Made by a program: the position numbers and the translations under genes
The notes under the pieces: model-generated
Told to the model about the DNA's origin: nothing
Database searches by the model: none
What the model saw: the letters and a program-made list of their open reading frames with translations, nothing else
Source of the DNA: Actinomycetes bacterium
GTDB taxonomy: Bacteria; Actinomycetota; Acidimicrobiia; Acidimicrobiales; JAJYXR01
Assembly (NCBI GenBank): GCA_021801795.1
Contig: JAJYXR010000025.1
Coordinates: 1-64,000, forward strand
DNA length: 64,000 nucleotides
Direction: 5' to 3'
Part shown: piece by piece, positions 18,723 through 27,800 of the stretch
How positions within the stretch are numbered: the stretch's first letter is position 1
Layout: each line of letters opens with the position of its first letter

Positions 18723-18783
18723 GGTAGTTCGGCTCCGCGCTGGTCCGGCGCGGGCAATGTTTCGCGAACCGAGGAGAAGTAAC

Positions 18784-19008
18784 CTGCCCAAGCCCAAGGA
18801 GGATGCGATCGTGCTCGAGGGAACGGTTGTCGAGCCGCTCCCTAATGCCATGTTCAGGGTAGAGCTCGAGAACGGTCACAAGGTGCTGGCCCACAGCTCC
18901 GGGAAGATGAGGATGCACAGGATTCGCATACTCCCTGGCGACAGGGTGCAGGTGGAGATCACCCCATACGATCTGACGAGAGGACGCATCACCTACCGCT
19001 ACAAGTAG
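18784..19008 (+). CDS. infA: Translation initiation factor IF-1, probable CTG start
   Basis: IF-1 occupies the A site during initiation. The core [41 protein letters not shown] and [13 protein letters not shown] is complete. The protein reads [15 protein letters not shown] directly after a CTG codon at 18784, aligning with the normal MAKKEDAIEVEG-type N-terminus. A gaggag ribosome site ends 7 bp before that CTG. It gives 74 residues, the family length. No ATG, GTG or TTG sits at this position: the nearest in-frame ATG is 27 bp upstream with a weaker site, and a GTG nine codons downstream would cut the fold. Confidence 0.88.
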   Translation: MPKPKEDAIVLEGTVVEPLPNAMFRVELENGHKVLAHSSGKMRMHRIRILPGDRVQVEITPYDLTRGRITYRYK

Positions 19009-19092
19009 GTGATCGACAGGTACCAGGTGGCGGGCACGCGAAGGCCCGCACACCGACGATGGTGCATCCAGTAGAGGAGAAAGGCTGTTGCC

Positions 19093-19206
19093 GTGAAGGT
19101 GCGACCGAGTGTGAAGCCGATCTGCGACAAGTGCAAGGTCATCAGGCGTCACGGGCGCGTGGTGGTGATATGCGAGAACCCCCGGCACAAGCAGCGCCAG
19201 GGCTGA
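19093..19206 (+). CDS. rpmJ: 50S ribosomal protein L36
   Basis: The 37-residue zinc protein reads [19 protein letters not shown], then [18 protein letters not shown]. This is an almost perfect match to the actinobacterial family. The metal ligands CxxC, Cys and His are present. The GTG start at 19093 lies behind an agaggagaaagg ribosome site. It stands between infA and rpsM, its standard place. Confidence 0.96.
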   Translation: MKVRPSVKPICDKCKVIRRHGRVVVICENPRHKQRQG

Positions 19207-19285
19207 TCTGGCGAGCCGGCTTCCAGGCTAGGGCTTCTGGAGAACGTAGTCATCGGACAGACGAGGCTGAAAGGGCAGGAGAGTA

Positions 19286-19666
19286 TTGGCACGCATAGCA
19301 GGAGTCGACATCCCCCGAGACAAGCGTCTCGAGGTGTCGCTCACCTATATCTACGGCGTCGGCAGGACGAAGGCCCGGGAGGTCTGCGAGCAGACCGGGG
19401 CCAACCCCGACACGCGGGTGCGGGACCTGACCGACGAGGAGGTCGCGCGCCTCAGGACCTGGGTCGACGCGAACCTGAAGGTGGAGGGTGACCTCCGCCG
19501 GGACGTCGCCCAGGACATAAAGCGTAAGATGGAGATCGGGTGCTACCAGGGCATCCGGCACCGCCGCGGCCTTCCCGTCCACGGCCAGCGAACCCACACC
19601 AACGCCCGGACCCGTAAGGGACCGAAGAAGACCGTAGCCGGCAAGAAGAAGGTGAGGAAGCACTGA
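19286..19666 (+). CDS. rpsM: 30S ribosomal protein S13
   Basis: S13 contacts the P-site tRNA and the large subunit. The start is a TTG ([24 protein letters not shown] in frame) behind a caggagag ribosome site, and the product has 126 residues. The conserved middle [27 protein letters not shown] and the basic end are intact. Its last base overlaps the rpsK start. Confidence 0.97.
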   Translation: MARIAGVDIPRDKRLEVSLTYIYGVGRTKAREVCEQTGANPDTRVRDLTDEEVARLRTWVDANLKVEGDLRRDVAQDIKRKMEIGCYQGIRHRRGLPVHGQRTHTNARTRKGPKKTVAGKKKVRKH

Positions 19667-20070
19667 TGGCGGGGAAGAACCCGAAGCCCGGCGCCAGGCG
19701 TCCCCGCCGGCGCGAGCGAAAGAACGTCGCCTACGGCGTGGCCCACATAAAGAGCTCCTTCAACAACACCATCGTGACCATCGCGGACCAGGACGGCAAC
19801 GTGCTCTCCTGGGCCTCGGCCGGGAACGTCGGTTTCAAGGGCTCGCGTAAGTCCACCCCCTTCGCTGCCCAGATGGCAGCCGAGACCGCAGCTCGCCGGG
19901 CCATGGAGCACGGGGTGCGCAAGGTCGACGTCCTGGTGCGTGGACCTGGGTCCGGCCGGGAGACCGCCATCCGCTCCCTGGTGGCCGCCGGCATCGAAGT
20001 AGCCGGGATAAAGGACGTGACCCCCATCCCCCACAACGGCTGCCGCCCCAAGAAGCGGCGGCGGGTATAG
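19666..20070 (+). CDS. rpsK: 30S ribosomal protein S11
   Basis: S11 lies on the platform near the mRNA exit. It has 134 residues with [18 protein letters not shown], the [18 protein letters not shown] core, and the C-terminal [13 protein letters not shown]. The ATG overlaps the rpsM stop by one base. Confidence 0.98.
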   Translation: MAGKNPKPGARRPRRRERKNVAYGVAHIKSSFNNTIVTIADQDGNVLSWASAGNVGFKGSRKSTPFAAQMAAETAARRAMEHGVRKVDVLVRGPGSGRETAIRSLVAAGIEVAGIKDVTPIPHNGCRPKKRRRV

Positions 20071-20096
20071 CCGGTCCCAGAGGCACAGGAGAGAAA

Positions 20097-20744
20097 ATGG
20101 CTCGTTACACCGGTCCCGTTTGCCGCCTATGCAGGCGCGAGCGCACCAAGCTGTTCCTGAAGGGCGAGAGGTGCTACTCCATGAAGTGCCCCGTCTCCGA
20201 GGCGGTGACCGACCGCCACAGCCGCGCCTACCCGCCGGGAGAGCACGGCCGCGACCGTATGCGCCAGGGATCCGAGTACCTGGGCCAGCTCCGCGAGAAG
20301 CAGAAGGCACGCCGTACCTACGGCGTCCTCGAGCGCCAGTTCCGGAACCTCTACGAGGAGGCGAACCGCCAGGCGGGCATCACCGGCGAGAACCTGCTCA
20401 GGATGCTCGAGCTGCGTCTGGACAACGTGACCTTCAGGGCCGGATGGGGAGCCAGCCGTGCCCAGGCGCGCCAGCTCGTCCGTCACGGCCATATCCTCGT
20501 GAACGCGAAGAGGGTGACCATACCCAGCTACAGGGTCCGCGCAGGCGACGAGATCTCACTGGCTCCCTCTGCGCGCGAGATGTTCGTCGTCAGGCGTAAC
20601 ATAGACACCCTCGACCGAGAGGTCCCGCTCTGGCTGGAACCGGCCGAAGGTCGCCAGCAGGTACGGGTGGCATCGCTCCCCGAGCGCCAGCAGATCGACG
20701 AGGCCATCCGTGAGCAGCTGATCGTGGAGCTGTACTCGAAGTAG
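20097..20744 (+). CDS. rpsD: 30S ribosomal protein S4, cysteine-containing form
   Basis: S4 is a primary 16S-binding assembly protein. The N-terminal region has four cysteines (Cys9, Cys12, Cys26 and Cys31 in CRLC and CYSMKC), the zinc-binding form. The S4 RNA-binding fold follows (LRLDNVTFRAGWGASRAQARQLVRHGHILVNAKRV in order). The protein has 215 residues. A run of five T follows the stop but without a convincing hairpin. Confidence 0.97.
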   Translation: MARYTGPVCRLCRRERTKLFLKGERCYSMKCPVSEAVTDRHSRAYPPGEHGRDRMRQGSEYLGQLREKQKARRTYGVLERQFRNLYEEANRQAGITGENLLRMLELRLDNVTFRAGWGASRAQARQLVRHGHILVNAKRVTIPSYRVRAGDEISLAPSAREMFVVRRNIDTLDREVPLWLEPAEGRQQVRVASLPERQQIDEAIREQLIVELYSK

Positions 20745-20799
20745 CACGCCTTTTTCTGACCCAGCACTGACCGATTCAAGTATCCGAGGAGCCACTTGC

Positions 20800-21738
20800 A
20801 TGCTCATCATCCAGCGTCCCACCGTAGAGGCTCTCGGGGAGGACGATCCCTACAGACAGCGCTTCGCCGTTAGCCCCCTCGACCCCGGCTTCGGCCACAC
20901 GCTCGGCAACTCGCTCAGGCGCACGTTGCTCTCGTCCATCCCCGGTGCAGCAGTGACACAGGTGCGCTTCGACGACGCACTTCACGAGTTCACCACCCTT
21001 CCGGGCATGAAGGAGGACATAACCGACCTCCTCCTGAACCTGAAGGACATCGTGCTAAGGGTGACCAGCGACGAGCCGGTGACGCTGCGTCTCGACAAGC
21101 GCGGCCCCGGGGCCGTCACCGCAGGCGACCTCCAGCAGAGCACGGATGTCGAGGTGCTGAACCCCGGACTCCACCTGGCCACGCTGAACTCGAAAGGACG
21201 TCTGGCCATGGATGTAACCGTGGAGCGCGGTCGGGGTTACGCCTCAGCCGACAGGAACAAGCGCTCCAGTGCCATCGGGGTGATCCCGCTCGACTCCATC
21301 TTCTCCCCGGTAAGGCGTGTGGCCTTCTCCGTCGAGTCCACCCGTGTCGAGCAGTCCACCGACTTCGACCGGCTCGTGCTCGACATAGAGACAGACGGCT
21401 CCATATCGCCCCGGGAGGCACTGGCTTCGGCCGGCGACACACTGCGGTCGCTGGTGAGCCTGGTCGCCGACCTCGAAGAAGAGCCCCAGGGGCTCGAGCT
21501 TGGTGAGGTCGGCACCACCACCAGTGGATCTCCCGATCTCGACCTCCCGATCGAGGATCTCGACCTCACGGAGCGGCCTCGTAACTGCCTGAAGCGCGCC
21601 CAGGTGAACACCATAGGTGAGCTGGTCCAGCGCACAGGCGACGAGCTGCTCGCCATCACGAACTTCGGCCAGAAGTCCCTAGACGAGGTGATACAGCGTC
21701 TCGACGAGCGCGGACTCTCCCTCCGGGTGAAGGACTAG
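20800..21738 (+). CDS. rpoA: RNA polymerase alpha subunit
   Basis: Alpha nucleates RNA polymerase assembly and contacts regulators and UP elements. The N-terminal domain begins with [11 protein letters not shown] and contains [16 protein letters not shown] and [17 protein letters not shown]. The C-terminal domain [19 protein letters not shown] plus [17 protein letters not shown] is present. The 312-residue length is standard. Confidence 0.98.
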   Translation: MLIIQRPTVEALGEDDPYRQRFAVSPLDPGFGHTLGNSLRRTLLSSIPGAAVTQVRFDDALHEFTTLPGMKEDITDLLLNLKDIVLRVTSDEPVTLRLDKRGPGAVTAGDLQQSTDVEVLNPGLHLATLNSKGRLAMDVTVERGRGYASADRNKRSSAIGVIPLDSIFSPVRRVAFSVESTRVEQSTDFDRLVLDIETDGSISPREALASAGDTLRSLVSLVADLEEEPQGLELGEVGTTTSGSPDLDLPIEDLDLTERPRNCLKRAQVNTIGELVQRTGDELLAITNFGQKSLDEVIQRLDERGLSLRVKD

Positions 21739-21743
21739 GGCAG

Positions 21744-22097
21744 ATGCTAGGCAGACCCAGGAAGGGATACCGTCTCGGGGGCAATGCAGCCCACCAGAAG
21801 GCCATGCTCGCCAACCTCGTCGCGTCCCTCATAGCAGCCGAGGCGCTCGTCACCACCGAGGCCAAGGCGAAGGCCATGCGCCCCGTGGTGGAACGCTGCA
21901 TCACCGCAGCGAAGAAGGGAGGGGTCCACCAGCACCGCCAGGTGGTCGCCCTCATCCGGGACAAGGACATGGCGAGCAAGCTCTTCAGGGAGATAGGCCC
22001 CCGCTACTCCGACCGACCAGGTGGCTACACCCGCATCCTGAAGCTGGGTCCCCGCCAGGGTGATAATGCCCCCATGGCGCGCATCGAGCTGGTCTGA
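21744..22097 (+). CDS. rplQ: 50S ribosomal protein L17
   Basis: L17 binds near the exit tunnel. It has 117 residues, with [23 protein letters not shown] at the start and [22 protein letters not shown] at the end. Many actinobacterial L17 proteins carry a long C-terminal extension; this one does not, in contrast to L4, L22, S3 and L29 in the same window. It starts 5 bp after rpoA. Confidence 0.97.
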   Translation: MLGRPRKGYRLGGNAAHQKAMLANLVASLIAAEALVTTEAKAKAMRPVVERCITAAKKGGVHQHRQVVALIRDKDMASKLFREIGPRYSDRPGGYTRILKLGPRQGDNAPMARIELV

Positions 22098-22135
22098 GCT
22101 CATCGAGTGATCTGCCGTTAGGCGCCTGAGAGGCT

Positions 22136-23059
22136 ATGAGGCTGTTCGACCCCGATGGTCTCATAGCCGGCTCACCCGACCCTGCCCCTGGTAGCGCCGC
22201 GGGTCCCGGCTCACCCGGCTCCGGCGCCGCCGGTCCCTCCGTCGCCCCAGGGCCCACCCGGCGACTGCGCATGGTGGTGGCCTACGACGGGAGCCGGTTC
22301 AGGGGCTTCGCGGCACAGACCGGCGCCAAGCCGCCGAGGACGGTGGCGGGCGAGCTGGCGCGGGCCATCACGAAGGTGGCGGGCCACGAGGTGCGCATCG
22401 TCTGCGCGGGACGCACCGACGCCGGTGTCCATGCACGGGGCCAGGTCATCCACGTCGATGTCACCGAGGCCCTGGACCCGGCCTCGCTCGCGCGATCCTT
22501 GAACAGCATGCTCGGGCCCGAGGTGGTGGTGCGCTCAGCGGAGCTGGCCCCGGCTGGCTTCGATGCCCGGCACTCGGCGACAGAGAGGAGCTACCGCTAC
22601 CTCGTATACGAGTCTCCGGTGCCAGACCCGCTACTGGCAGCCATGAGCTGGCATGTGGAGGGCCCCCTCGACCTCCGTGCCATGGCCCAGGCCGCCGACG
22701 CGTTCGTCGGCGAGCACGACTTCAGGGCCTTGTGCCGGAGGCCACCAGGGGCCGGCAGGGATGAGCCTCTCGTCCGTAGGGTGACCGACGCCCGCTGGAG
22801 CATCGTCGGCGTCCCTCCTGAGTTGAGCGATGCCCGATACGAGGACGCGGTCCCGGCGAGGCTGCTCCGCTTCGACGTCTGCGCGCAGGCGTTCTGCCAT
22901 CAGATGGTCCGCTCCATGGTCGGCCTCCTCGTGCTCGTCGGGCGTGGTCGCCGGCCAGCGGCGGACGTACCGTGGTTGCTCGCATCGGGCCGCCGCCAGA
23001 GCGGTGTTCCGCTCGCCCCTGCGTCGGGGCTCTGCCTGGTGTCCGTCGACTACTCCTAG
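22136..23059 (+). CDS. truA: tRNA pseudouridine(38-40) synthase TruA
   Basis: TruA makes pseudouridine at positions 38-40 of tRNA anticodon arms. The core starts near residue 42 (RRLRMVVAYDGSRFRGF). The catalytic aspartate lies in AGRTDAGVHARGQ, and the late motif FCHQMVRSMVGLLVLVGRG is present. About 40 residues rich in Pro, Gly, Ala and Ser precede the core; an internal ATG at 22271 is an alternative but would remove the first core residues. It follows rplQ, its usual actinobacterial neighbour. Confidence 0.95.
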   Translation: MRLFDPDGLIAGSPDPAPGSAAGPGSPGSGAAGPSVAPGPTRRLRMVVAYDGSRFRGFAAQTGAKPPRTVAGELARAITKVAGHEVRIVCAGRTDAGVHARGQVIHVDVTEALDPASLARSLNSMLGPEVVVRSAELAPAGFDARHSATERSYRYLVYESPVPDPLLAAMSWHVEGPLDLRAMAQAADAFVGEHDFRALCRRPPGAGRDEPLVRRVTDARWSIVGVPPELSDARYEDAVPARLLRFDVCAQAFCHQMVRSMVGLLVLVGRGRRPAADVPWLLASGRRQSGVPLAPASGLCLVSVDYS

Positions 23060-23186
23060 CGCTCCGCCTTCATCGAGCACCAGGCACGTTACGTCAGACT
23101 CGTCGTCCCAGCCGAGCTCACGTCGGAGTCGAGAGCGTAGGCGACCGCGGCTCGCAGGTCCATGGCTCGGCCCTCGTCGCTCAGGG

Positions 23187-23297
23187 TGTCGGACGAACCT
23201 GGCATTCGCGACCGTAGGCGCGAACGGGTACATCTCGATCTATAACTACTTCGGCACCACGGACGTCACCGTCGATGTTCTAGGCTGGTACGCGTAG
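23187..23297 (+). pseudogene. Remnant of the C-terminus of a surface-type protein
   Basis: Thirty-six in-frame codons ending at TAG read CRTNLAFATVGANGYISIY, then NYFGTTDVTVDVLGWYA. This matches the closing beta-strand repeat of large actinobacterial surface proteins, and the VDVxGW motif seen at the window's left edge. No start codon or upstream part of such a protein exists between here and truA, so it looks like a relic of a deleted gene. The 409-bp gap from 23060 to 23468 otherwise holds only a possible rplM promoter. Confidence 0.55.
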
Positions 23298-23321
23298 GGC
23301 AGAGTTCCCTTCCTGGCTGGC

Positions 23322-23351
23322 TTGCCAGCAAGGGCCCGTAGCACGTAACCT
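23322..23351 (+). promoter_or_regulatory. Candidate promoter for rplM-rpsI
   Basis: TTGCCA (23322-23327) and TAACCT (23346-23351) are 18 bp apart. The -35 matches the hexamer used before groES. It overlaps a small palindrome (CTGGC-TT-GCCAG). Its position in the only gap before rplM supports it, but the -10 match is modest. Confidence 0.35.
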
Positions 23352-23468
23352 TGCCACCTGGTCAGTTGCCCGCAGGCGCACCTGCCGGGCGGTCCGAGGT
23401 ACAGCCCAGACCGTCCTGGTGGGTGCCCGCAGCCAGACGACCCGACCCGACGCACCGAGAGGACCCAG

Positions 23469-23930
23469 GTGAGAACCTTCACCCCGAAGCAGAGCGACAT
23501 AACCAGGTCCTGGTACGTGGTGGATGCCGACGGCCTGGTCCTCGGTCGCATGGCGACCGAGGTGGCCTCCGTCCTGCGCGGCAAGCGGAAGCCGATATTC
23601 GCGCCCCATGTCGACACCGGTGACCACGTGGTGGTGGTGAACGCCTCGAAGGTGGTCCTCACCTCCCAGAAGGCCGAGACGAAGGTCGCCTACCGTCACA
23701 GCGGCTACCCCGGTGGGCTGAAGGAGAGGACCTACGCGGAGATGCTGGCTACCAGGCCCGAGGAGGTCGTGCGCCGTGCCGTGCGGGGGATGCTCCCCCG
23801 GACCCGGCTCGGGCGCCAGCAGCTGGCGAAGCTGAAGGTCTACGCAGGACCCGAGCATCCCCACGAGGCCCAGTCGCCCGAGCCCCTGGAGCTGCCAGCA
23901 GCCCGGTCGCGCGCGGCGTCGGCTTCATGA
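23469..23930 (+). CDS. rplM: 50S ribosomal protein L13
   Basis: L13 is an early assembly protein of the large subunit. The GTG start gives 153 residues beginning [19 protein letters not shown] after the initiator. The signature [29 protein letters not shown] is intact. A short Ala/Ser/Pro tail follows the normal end. It pairs with rpsI 78 bp downstream. Confidence 0.96.
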   Translation: MRTFTPKQSDITRSWYVVDADGLVLGRMATEVASVLRGKRKPIFAPHVDTGDHVVVVNASKVVLTSQKAETKVAYRHSGYPGGLKERTYAEMLATRPEEVVRRAVRGMLPRTRLGRQQLAKLKVYAGPEHPHEAQSPEPLELPAARSRAASAS

Positions 23931-24008
23931 CCAGCCTGCGCGAGGTCCCAGCCGCTCTATAAGAAGCCCTACGAGAACCATCCGTAGCATCACCCGAGGA
24001 GTCCAGCA

Positions 24009-24419
24009 TTGTCGAAGAAGCCCAAGCTCCCAGCCCCCCTCTGCCAGACGACCGGTCGCCGCAAGGCAGCAGTCGCGCGCGTGCGTTTCCGTCCGGGGCA
24101 GGGGTCGATCACCGTCAACCGCCATCCGATCGAGGGCTACTTCACCTCGGCCACCCACAGGATGCTCATCACCGAGCCGCTCAGGGTGACGGGTGCCGGG
24201 GAGGGCTACGACATCGACGCGACCATCGACGGTGGCGGCACCTCCGGCCAGGCCGGCGCGTTGCGTCTCGGGATCGCCCGGGCACTGATCGAGCTGGACC
24301 CCGAGCTGCGACCCACCCTGAAGCGGGCCGGCCTGCTCACCCGTGACGCCAGGGAGAAGGAGAGCAAGAAGTACGGCCTGAAGAAGGCTCGTAAGGCTCC
24401 CCAGTACTCGAAGCGGTAA
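24009..24419 (+). CDS. rpsI: 30S ribosomal protein S9
   Basis: The C-terminal tail of S9 contacts the P-site tRNA. The TTG start, behind a cgaggag ribosome site, gives 136 residues. The core [38 protein letters not shown] and the end [12 protein letters not shown] are complete. An upstream alternative start was not seen. glmM begins 6 bp later. Confidence 0.96.
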   Translation: MSKKPKLPAPLCQTTGRRKAAVARVRFRPGQGSITVNRHPIEGYFTSATHRMLITEPLRVTGAGEGYDIDATIDGGGTSGQAGALRLGIARALIELDPELRPTLKRAGLLTRDAREKESKKYGLKKARKAPQYSKR

Positions 24420-24425
24420 GACCTC

Positions 24426-25778
24426 GTGGAGGTCACCTGCTTCGGGACCGACGGCATACGGGGGGTGGCGAACACCGAGCTCAGCGCAGACCTGGCACTG
24501 GCATTCGGTCGCGCCGTAGCCCGTGTCCTCCCCTCCGAGGTCTTCGTCATGGGCCGGGACACCAGGCGATCTGGCTACATGCTCCAGTCGGCGGTAGCGG
24601 CCGGAATAGCGAGCGAGGGCTCGGACGTCCTCGACGCGGGGGTCATGCCGACGCCGGGGGTGGCCTGGATGTCGGCAGAGCGGAACCTGCCCGCTGTGGT
24701 GGTGTCGGCCTCCCACAACCCCTTCTACGACAACGGGCTGAAGCTCTTCGCCGCCGGCGGGTCCAAGGTCCCCGAAGACCTGGAGGCCGAGGTCGCCGGA
24801 GAGCTCCGCGCCCTCATGGACGCTGCCAGGACCTCTCGCCAGGCGCCCTCGGGCCACGGCGTGGGGACGGTCATCCACGATCCATCGCTCCGGGAAGGCT
24901 ACCTAGGGCACCTGCTCGGGGCCATCGAAGGCAGGAGCCTGGAGGGCCTCCACCTCCTGCTCGACGCGGCCAACGGGGCGGCATCCTCTCTCGCCCCCCA
25001 GGTGTTCTCGATGGCGGGTGCCGAGGTGACGGCCATCGGCTGCGAACCGGACGGATCGAACATAAACGACGGCTGTGGATCGACTCACCCTGCGGCGTTG
25101 GCCAGAGAGGTGGTGGACCACGGGGCGGACCTCGGGCTGGCCTTCGACGGCGATGCCGACAGGCTGGTGGCGGTGGACCACCGCGGTGCAGTCGCCACCG
25201 GTGACGAGCTGATGGTCATCTTCGCGTCCGATCTGGCCGAGCGTGACCAGCTCCCGGGCAGGGGGGTAGTGGTAACCGTGATGTCGAACCTCGGCCTCCA
25301 CGTCGCGCTCGGAGACCTCGGCATATCGGTTCGCACCACCGGTGTGGGTGATCGGCAGGTAGCCGAGGCGCTCGACGCGGCTGGACTGGCCTTCGGCGGT
25401 GAGCAGTCCGGGCACCTCGTCTTCCGGCGGTGGGCCACCACAGGTGACGGCATGCTGACCGGCCTGCTGCTAGCGGACCTGGTGAAGCGCTCGGGAAGGA
25501 AGCTGGCGGACCTGGTCGCGGCCTCCATGACCCGTGTGCCCCAGGTGCTGGTGAACATCGGGGTGGACTCCCCATCCCTCCTCGACAGCGCCGAGGTGGC
25601 CTCCGAGGTAGAGGCGCTGAGAGCAGAGCTCGGCGACTCCGGTCGGGTCCTGGTGCGTCCCAGCGGCACCGAGCCCCTGGTGCGGGTGATGGTGGAGGCC
25701 CTCGACGAGGACGTGGCCCGGGCTGCCGCAGAGCGCCTCTCTGCCGTGCTGGTGCGGGTAGCCGCCCAGTCGCCCTAG
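24426..25778 (+). CDS. glmM: Phosphoglucosamine mutase
   Basis: The enzyme converts glucosamine-6-phosphate to glucosamine-1-phosphate for UDP-GlcNAc and peptidoglycan synthesis. The phosphoserine is Ser96 in VVSASHNP. The Mg-binding loop DGDADR is at 241-246, the sugar-binding EQSGH lies further on, and the phosphate-binding RPSGTEPLVRVMVE is near the end. The GTG start gives 450 residues, the normal size. It follows rpsI directly and precedes glmS, linking two steps of one pathway. Confidence 0.97.
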   Translation: MEVTCFGTDGIRGVANTELSADLALAFGRAVARVLPSEVFVMGRDTRRSGYMLQSAVAAGIASEGSDVLDAGVMPTPGVAWMSAERNLPAVVVSASHNPFYDNGLKLFAAGGSKVPEDLEAEVAGELRALMDAARTSRQAPSGHGVGTVIHDPSLREGYLGHLLGAIEGRSLEGLHLLLDAANGAASSLAPQVFSMAGAEVTAIGCEPDGSNINDGCGSTHPAALAREVVDHGADLGLAFDGDADRLVAVDHRGAVATGDELMVIFASDLAERDQLPGRGVVVTVMSNLGLHVALGDLGISVRTTGVGDRQVAEALDAAGLAFGGEQSGHLVFRRWATTGDGMLTGLLLADLVKRSGRKLADLVAASMTRVPQVLVNIGVDSPSLLDSAEVASEVEALRAELGDSGRVLVRPSGTEPLVRVMVEALDEDVARAAAERLSAVLVRVAAQSP

Positions 25779-25781
25779 CCT
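25776..25781 (+). promoter_or_regulatory. Possible -10 element for leaderless glmS mRNA
   Basis: TAGCCT, which fits TAnnnT, ends 6 bp before the glmS ATG and begins in the glmM stop codon. No ribosome binding site precedes glmS, so a leaderless transcript starting at the ATG is possible. There is no good -35 hexamer. Similar elements precede the genes at 32012, 39202 and 56252. Confidence 0.3.
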
Positions 25782-25787
25782 GTTCAT

Positions 25788-27800
25788 ATGTGCGGCATCA
25801 TCGGGGTGACAGGTGGAGAGGGCATCCTGGAGACACTGCTCGATTCGCTCGGCCGCCTCGAGTACAGAGGATACGACTCCGCAGGCATAGCCCTGGAGAG
25901 CCCCTGGCACCCCGATCCCGGCCGCACCAGCGGCGAAGCCACCGCTGGTGACGACCGGGCTGACAGGCTCGGCGCGACCCTCTGGAGAGCCAGGGCAGCC
26001 GAGGGCACCGCATCGCTCCAGGCGCTGAAGAAGCTTGCCCAGGCTGCCCCGCTGGAGGCGCTGGCGGGCATCGGCCACACCCGTTGGGCCACCCACGGAC
26101 GGCCCAGCGAGGTGAACGCGCATCCCCACCTGGACTGCACGGCCAGGGTCGCGGTCGTCCATAACGGCATCGTGGAGAACTGCCGCGAGCTGGCCGATCA
26201 CCTGCTGGCCGAGGGCCACGAGCTCGCATCGGAGACCGACACCGAGGTGCTCGCGCACCTGGTGGAGGCCGAGCTGGCCCAGGCCCAGTCCACGTCCCAG
26301 GCCCAGTCCACGTCCCAGGCCCAGTCCACGTCCCAGGCCCAGGCCGAGGATGGGGGATTGCCGGCCGCGCCGGGCGTGCTGGCCGAAGCGCTGCGCAGGG
26401 TGCTGCCGAGGCTCGAGGGATCCTTCGCGCTGGCCGTGATGTGGTCGGGTGAGCCCGGCAGGATCGTCGCAGCTCGCCGGGTGTCCCCGCTCGTGGTGGG
26501 CACAGAGTCCACCGGCACCGGTCAGTCGCGGTCGCTCCTGGCATCGGACATCCCAGCCCTGCTCGGAAAGGCCGATCGGTTCTTCGTGGTAGGTGACGAC
26601 GAGGTAGTGGAGCTCGCTGCAGGCTGCGTACGCGTGAGCGGGGCTGGAGGCGAGAGGATCGATCCCTCGGAGCTGGAGGTGAACTGGGATCTCGAGGCAG
26701 CCCAGAAGGGCGGTTTCGACGACTTCATGAGCAAGGAGATGCACGAGCAGCCACAGGCGATCGCGGACACGCTGCTCGGCAGGGTGCTCGGCGACGGGAC
26801 GCTCACCCTGGACGAGGTGCGGATAAGCGACGAGGAGCTGAGACAGGTAGACAAGGTCTTCGTGGTCGCCTGCGGATCGAGCTACCACGCGGGGCTGGTC
26901 GCGAAGTACGCGATAGAGCACTGGGCCCGCCTGCCGGTGGAGATCGACATCGCCTCGGAGTTCCGCTACCGGGACCCGGTGCTGGATCAGAGCACCCTCG
27001 TGGTGGGTGTCAGCCAGTCGGGGGAGACCCTCGACACGCTCCAGGCCGTCCTGGCCGCGCGGCGCTCGGGTGCGAAGGTGCTGGCCGTCTCGAACGTGGT
27101 GGACTCCTCCATGGCACGCCAGGCCGACGGGGTGCTCTACACCAGGGCTGGGCCGGAGGTGGGCGTGGCGGCAACGAAGACCTACCTGGCCCAGCTGGTG
27201 GCCCTCCAGGTTCTCGCGCTGTACCTCGCCCAGCTGAGGGGGATCCTCTACCCGGCCGAGACCGACCGCCTGCTCGGCGAGCTGGCCGAGCTGCCCGGCC
27301 TGGTGCAGGTCGCCCTCGACCGCTCGGACGCCGTTGCCAGGGTCGCCGCTCGCTACGAGGGCACGAAGGACTTCTTCTTCCTCGGCAGGCACGTCGGCTT
27401 TCCCGTGGCCCTGGAGGGTGCCCTGAAGCTGAAGGAGATCTCCTACCTGAGAGCTGAGGCATATCCTGCAGGGGAGCTCAAGCACGGGCCGATAGCCCTC
27501 ATAGAGCCCGGGACGTTGGTGGTGGGCGTGGCCACCAGGACGCGCCTGTGGGAGAAGATGATGGCGAACGTGGCAGAGGTGAAGAGCAGGGGCGCCACCG
27601 TGGTCCTGGTGGCCAACGACGGCGACGAACGCAGCGCAGCCGAGGCCGACGAGGTGCTCTGGGTGCCACGCACCCATCCCCTGCTCGCACCGGTCATCGA
27701 CGTGGTGCCCCTCCAGCTCTTCGCATACCACCTGGCCAGACTGCACGGTCACGACGTGGATCGTCCCCGTAACCTCGCGAAGACGGTGACGGTCGAGTGA
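25788..27800 (+). CDS. glmS: Glucosamine-6-phosphate synthase (isomerizing)
   Basis: GlmS makes glucosamine-6-phosphate from fructose-6-phosphate and glutamine. The glutaminase domain starts MCGIIGVTG with nucleophile Cys2 and includes RWATHGRPSEVNAHPH and HNGIVEN. Two SIS isomerase domains follow (CGSSYHAGLVAKYAIEHW, SQSGETLDTLQ), and the end reads NLAKTVTVE. At 670 residues it is about 50 longer than usual. Part of the excess is a Gln/Ser/Thr/Ala-rich insert near residue 165-185 made by three 18-bp repeats; another part is a Gly/Asp-rich loop near residue 45. Confidence 0.97.
   Translation: MCGIIGVTGGEGILETLLDSLGRLEYRGYDSAGIALESPWHPDPGRTSGEATAGDDRADRLGATLWRARAAEGTASLQALKKLAQAAPLEALAGIGHTRWATHGRPSEVNAHPHLDCTARVAVVHNGIVENCRELADHLLAEGHELASETDTEVLAHLVEAELAQAQSTSQAQSTSQAQSTSQAQAEDGGLPAAPGVLAEALRRVLPRLEGSFALAVMWSGEPGRIVAARRVSPLVVGTESTGTGQSRSLLASDIPALLGKADRFFVVGDDEVVELAAGCVRVSGAGGERIDPSELEVNWDLEAAQKGGFDDFMSKEMHEQPQAIADTLLGRVLGDGTLTLDEVRISDEELRQVDKVFVVACGSSYHAGLVAKYAIEHWARLPVEIDIASEFRYRDPVLDQSTLVVGVSQSGETLDTLQAVLAARRSGAKVLAVSNVVDSSMARQADGVLYTRAGPEVGVAATKTYLAQLVALQVLALYLAQLRGILYPAETDRLLGELAELPGLVQVALDRSDAVARVAARYEGTKDFFFLGRHVGFPVALEGALKLKEISYLRAEAYPAGELKHGPIALIEPGTLVVGVATRTRLWEKMMANVAEVKSRGATVVLVANDGDERSAAEADEVLWVPRTHPLLAPVIDVVPLQLFAYHLARLHGHDVDRPRNLAKTVTVE
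26282..26335 (+). repeat. 18-bp tandem repeat in glmS, three copies
   Basis: Three identical units of ggcccagtccacgtccca run from 26282 to 26335 and begin to repeat once more. They encode an AQSTSQ-type insert in the glutaminase domain of GlmS, just after the helix ending VEAELAQ. Frame is preserved. Confidence 0.9.

Noticed and set aside
23060..23468. tRNA or small RNA gene in the truA-rplM gap
   Set aside because: No cloverleaf or conserved RNA structure could be drawn. The gap is better explained by the protein remnant and a possible promoter.
25779..25787. glmS ribozyme or riboswitch upstream of glmS
   Set aside because: Only nine bases separate glmM from glmS, too few for the roughly 150-nt ribozyme, and its core is not seen in the glmM 3' end.
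25470..27752. 760-codon open frame on the minus strand across glmS
   Set aside because: It is the complement of a clearly conserved gene in a GC-rich genome. The predicted protein is low in complexity, His/Gly/Leu rich, and has no recognisable domain.
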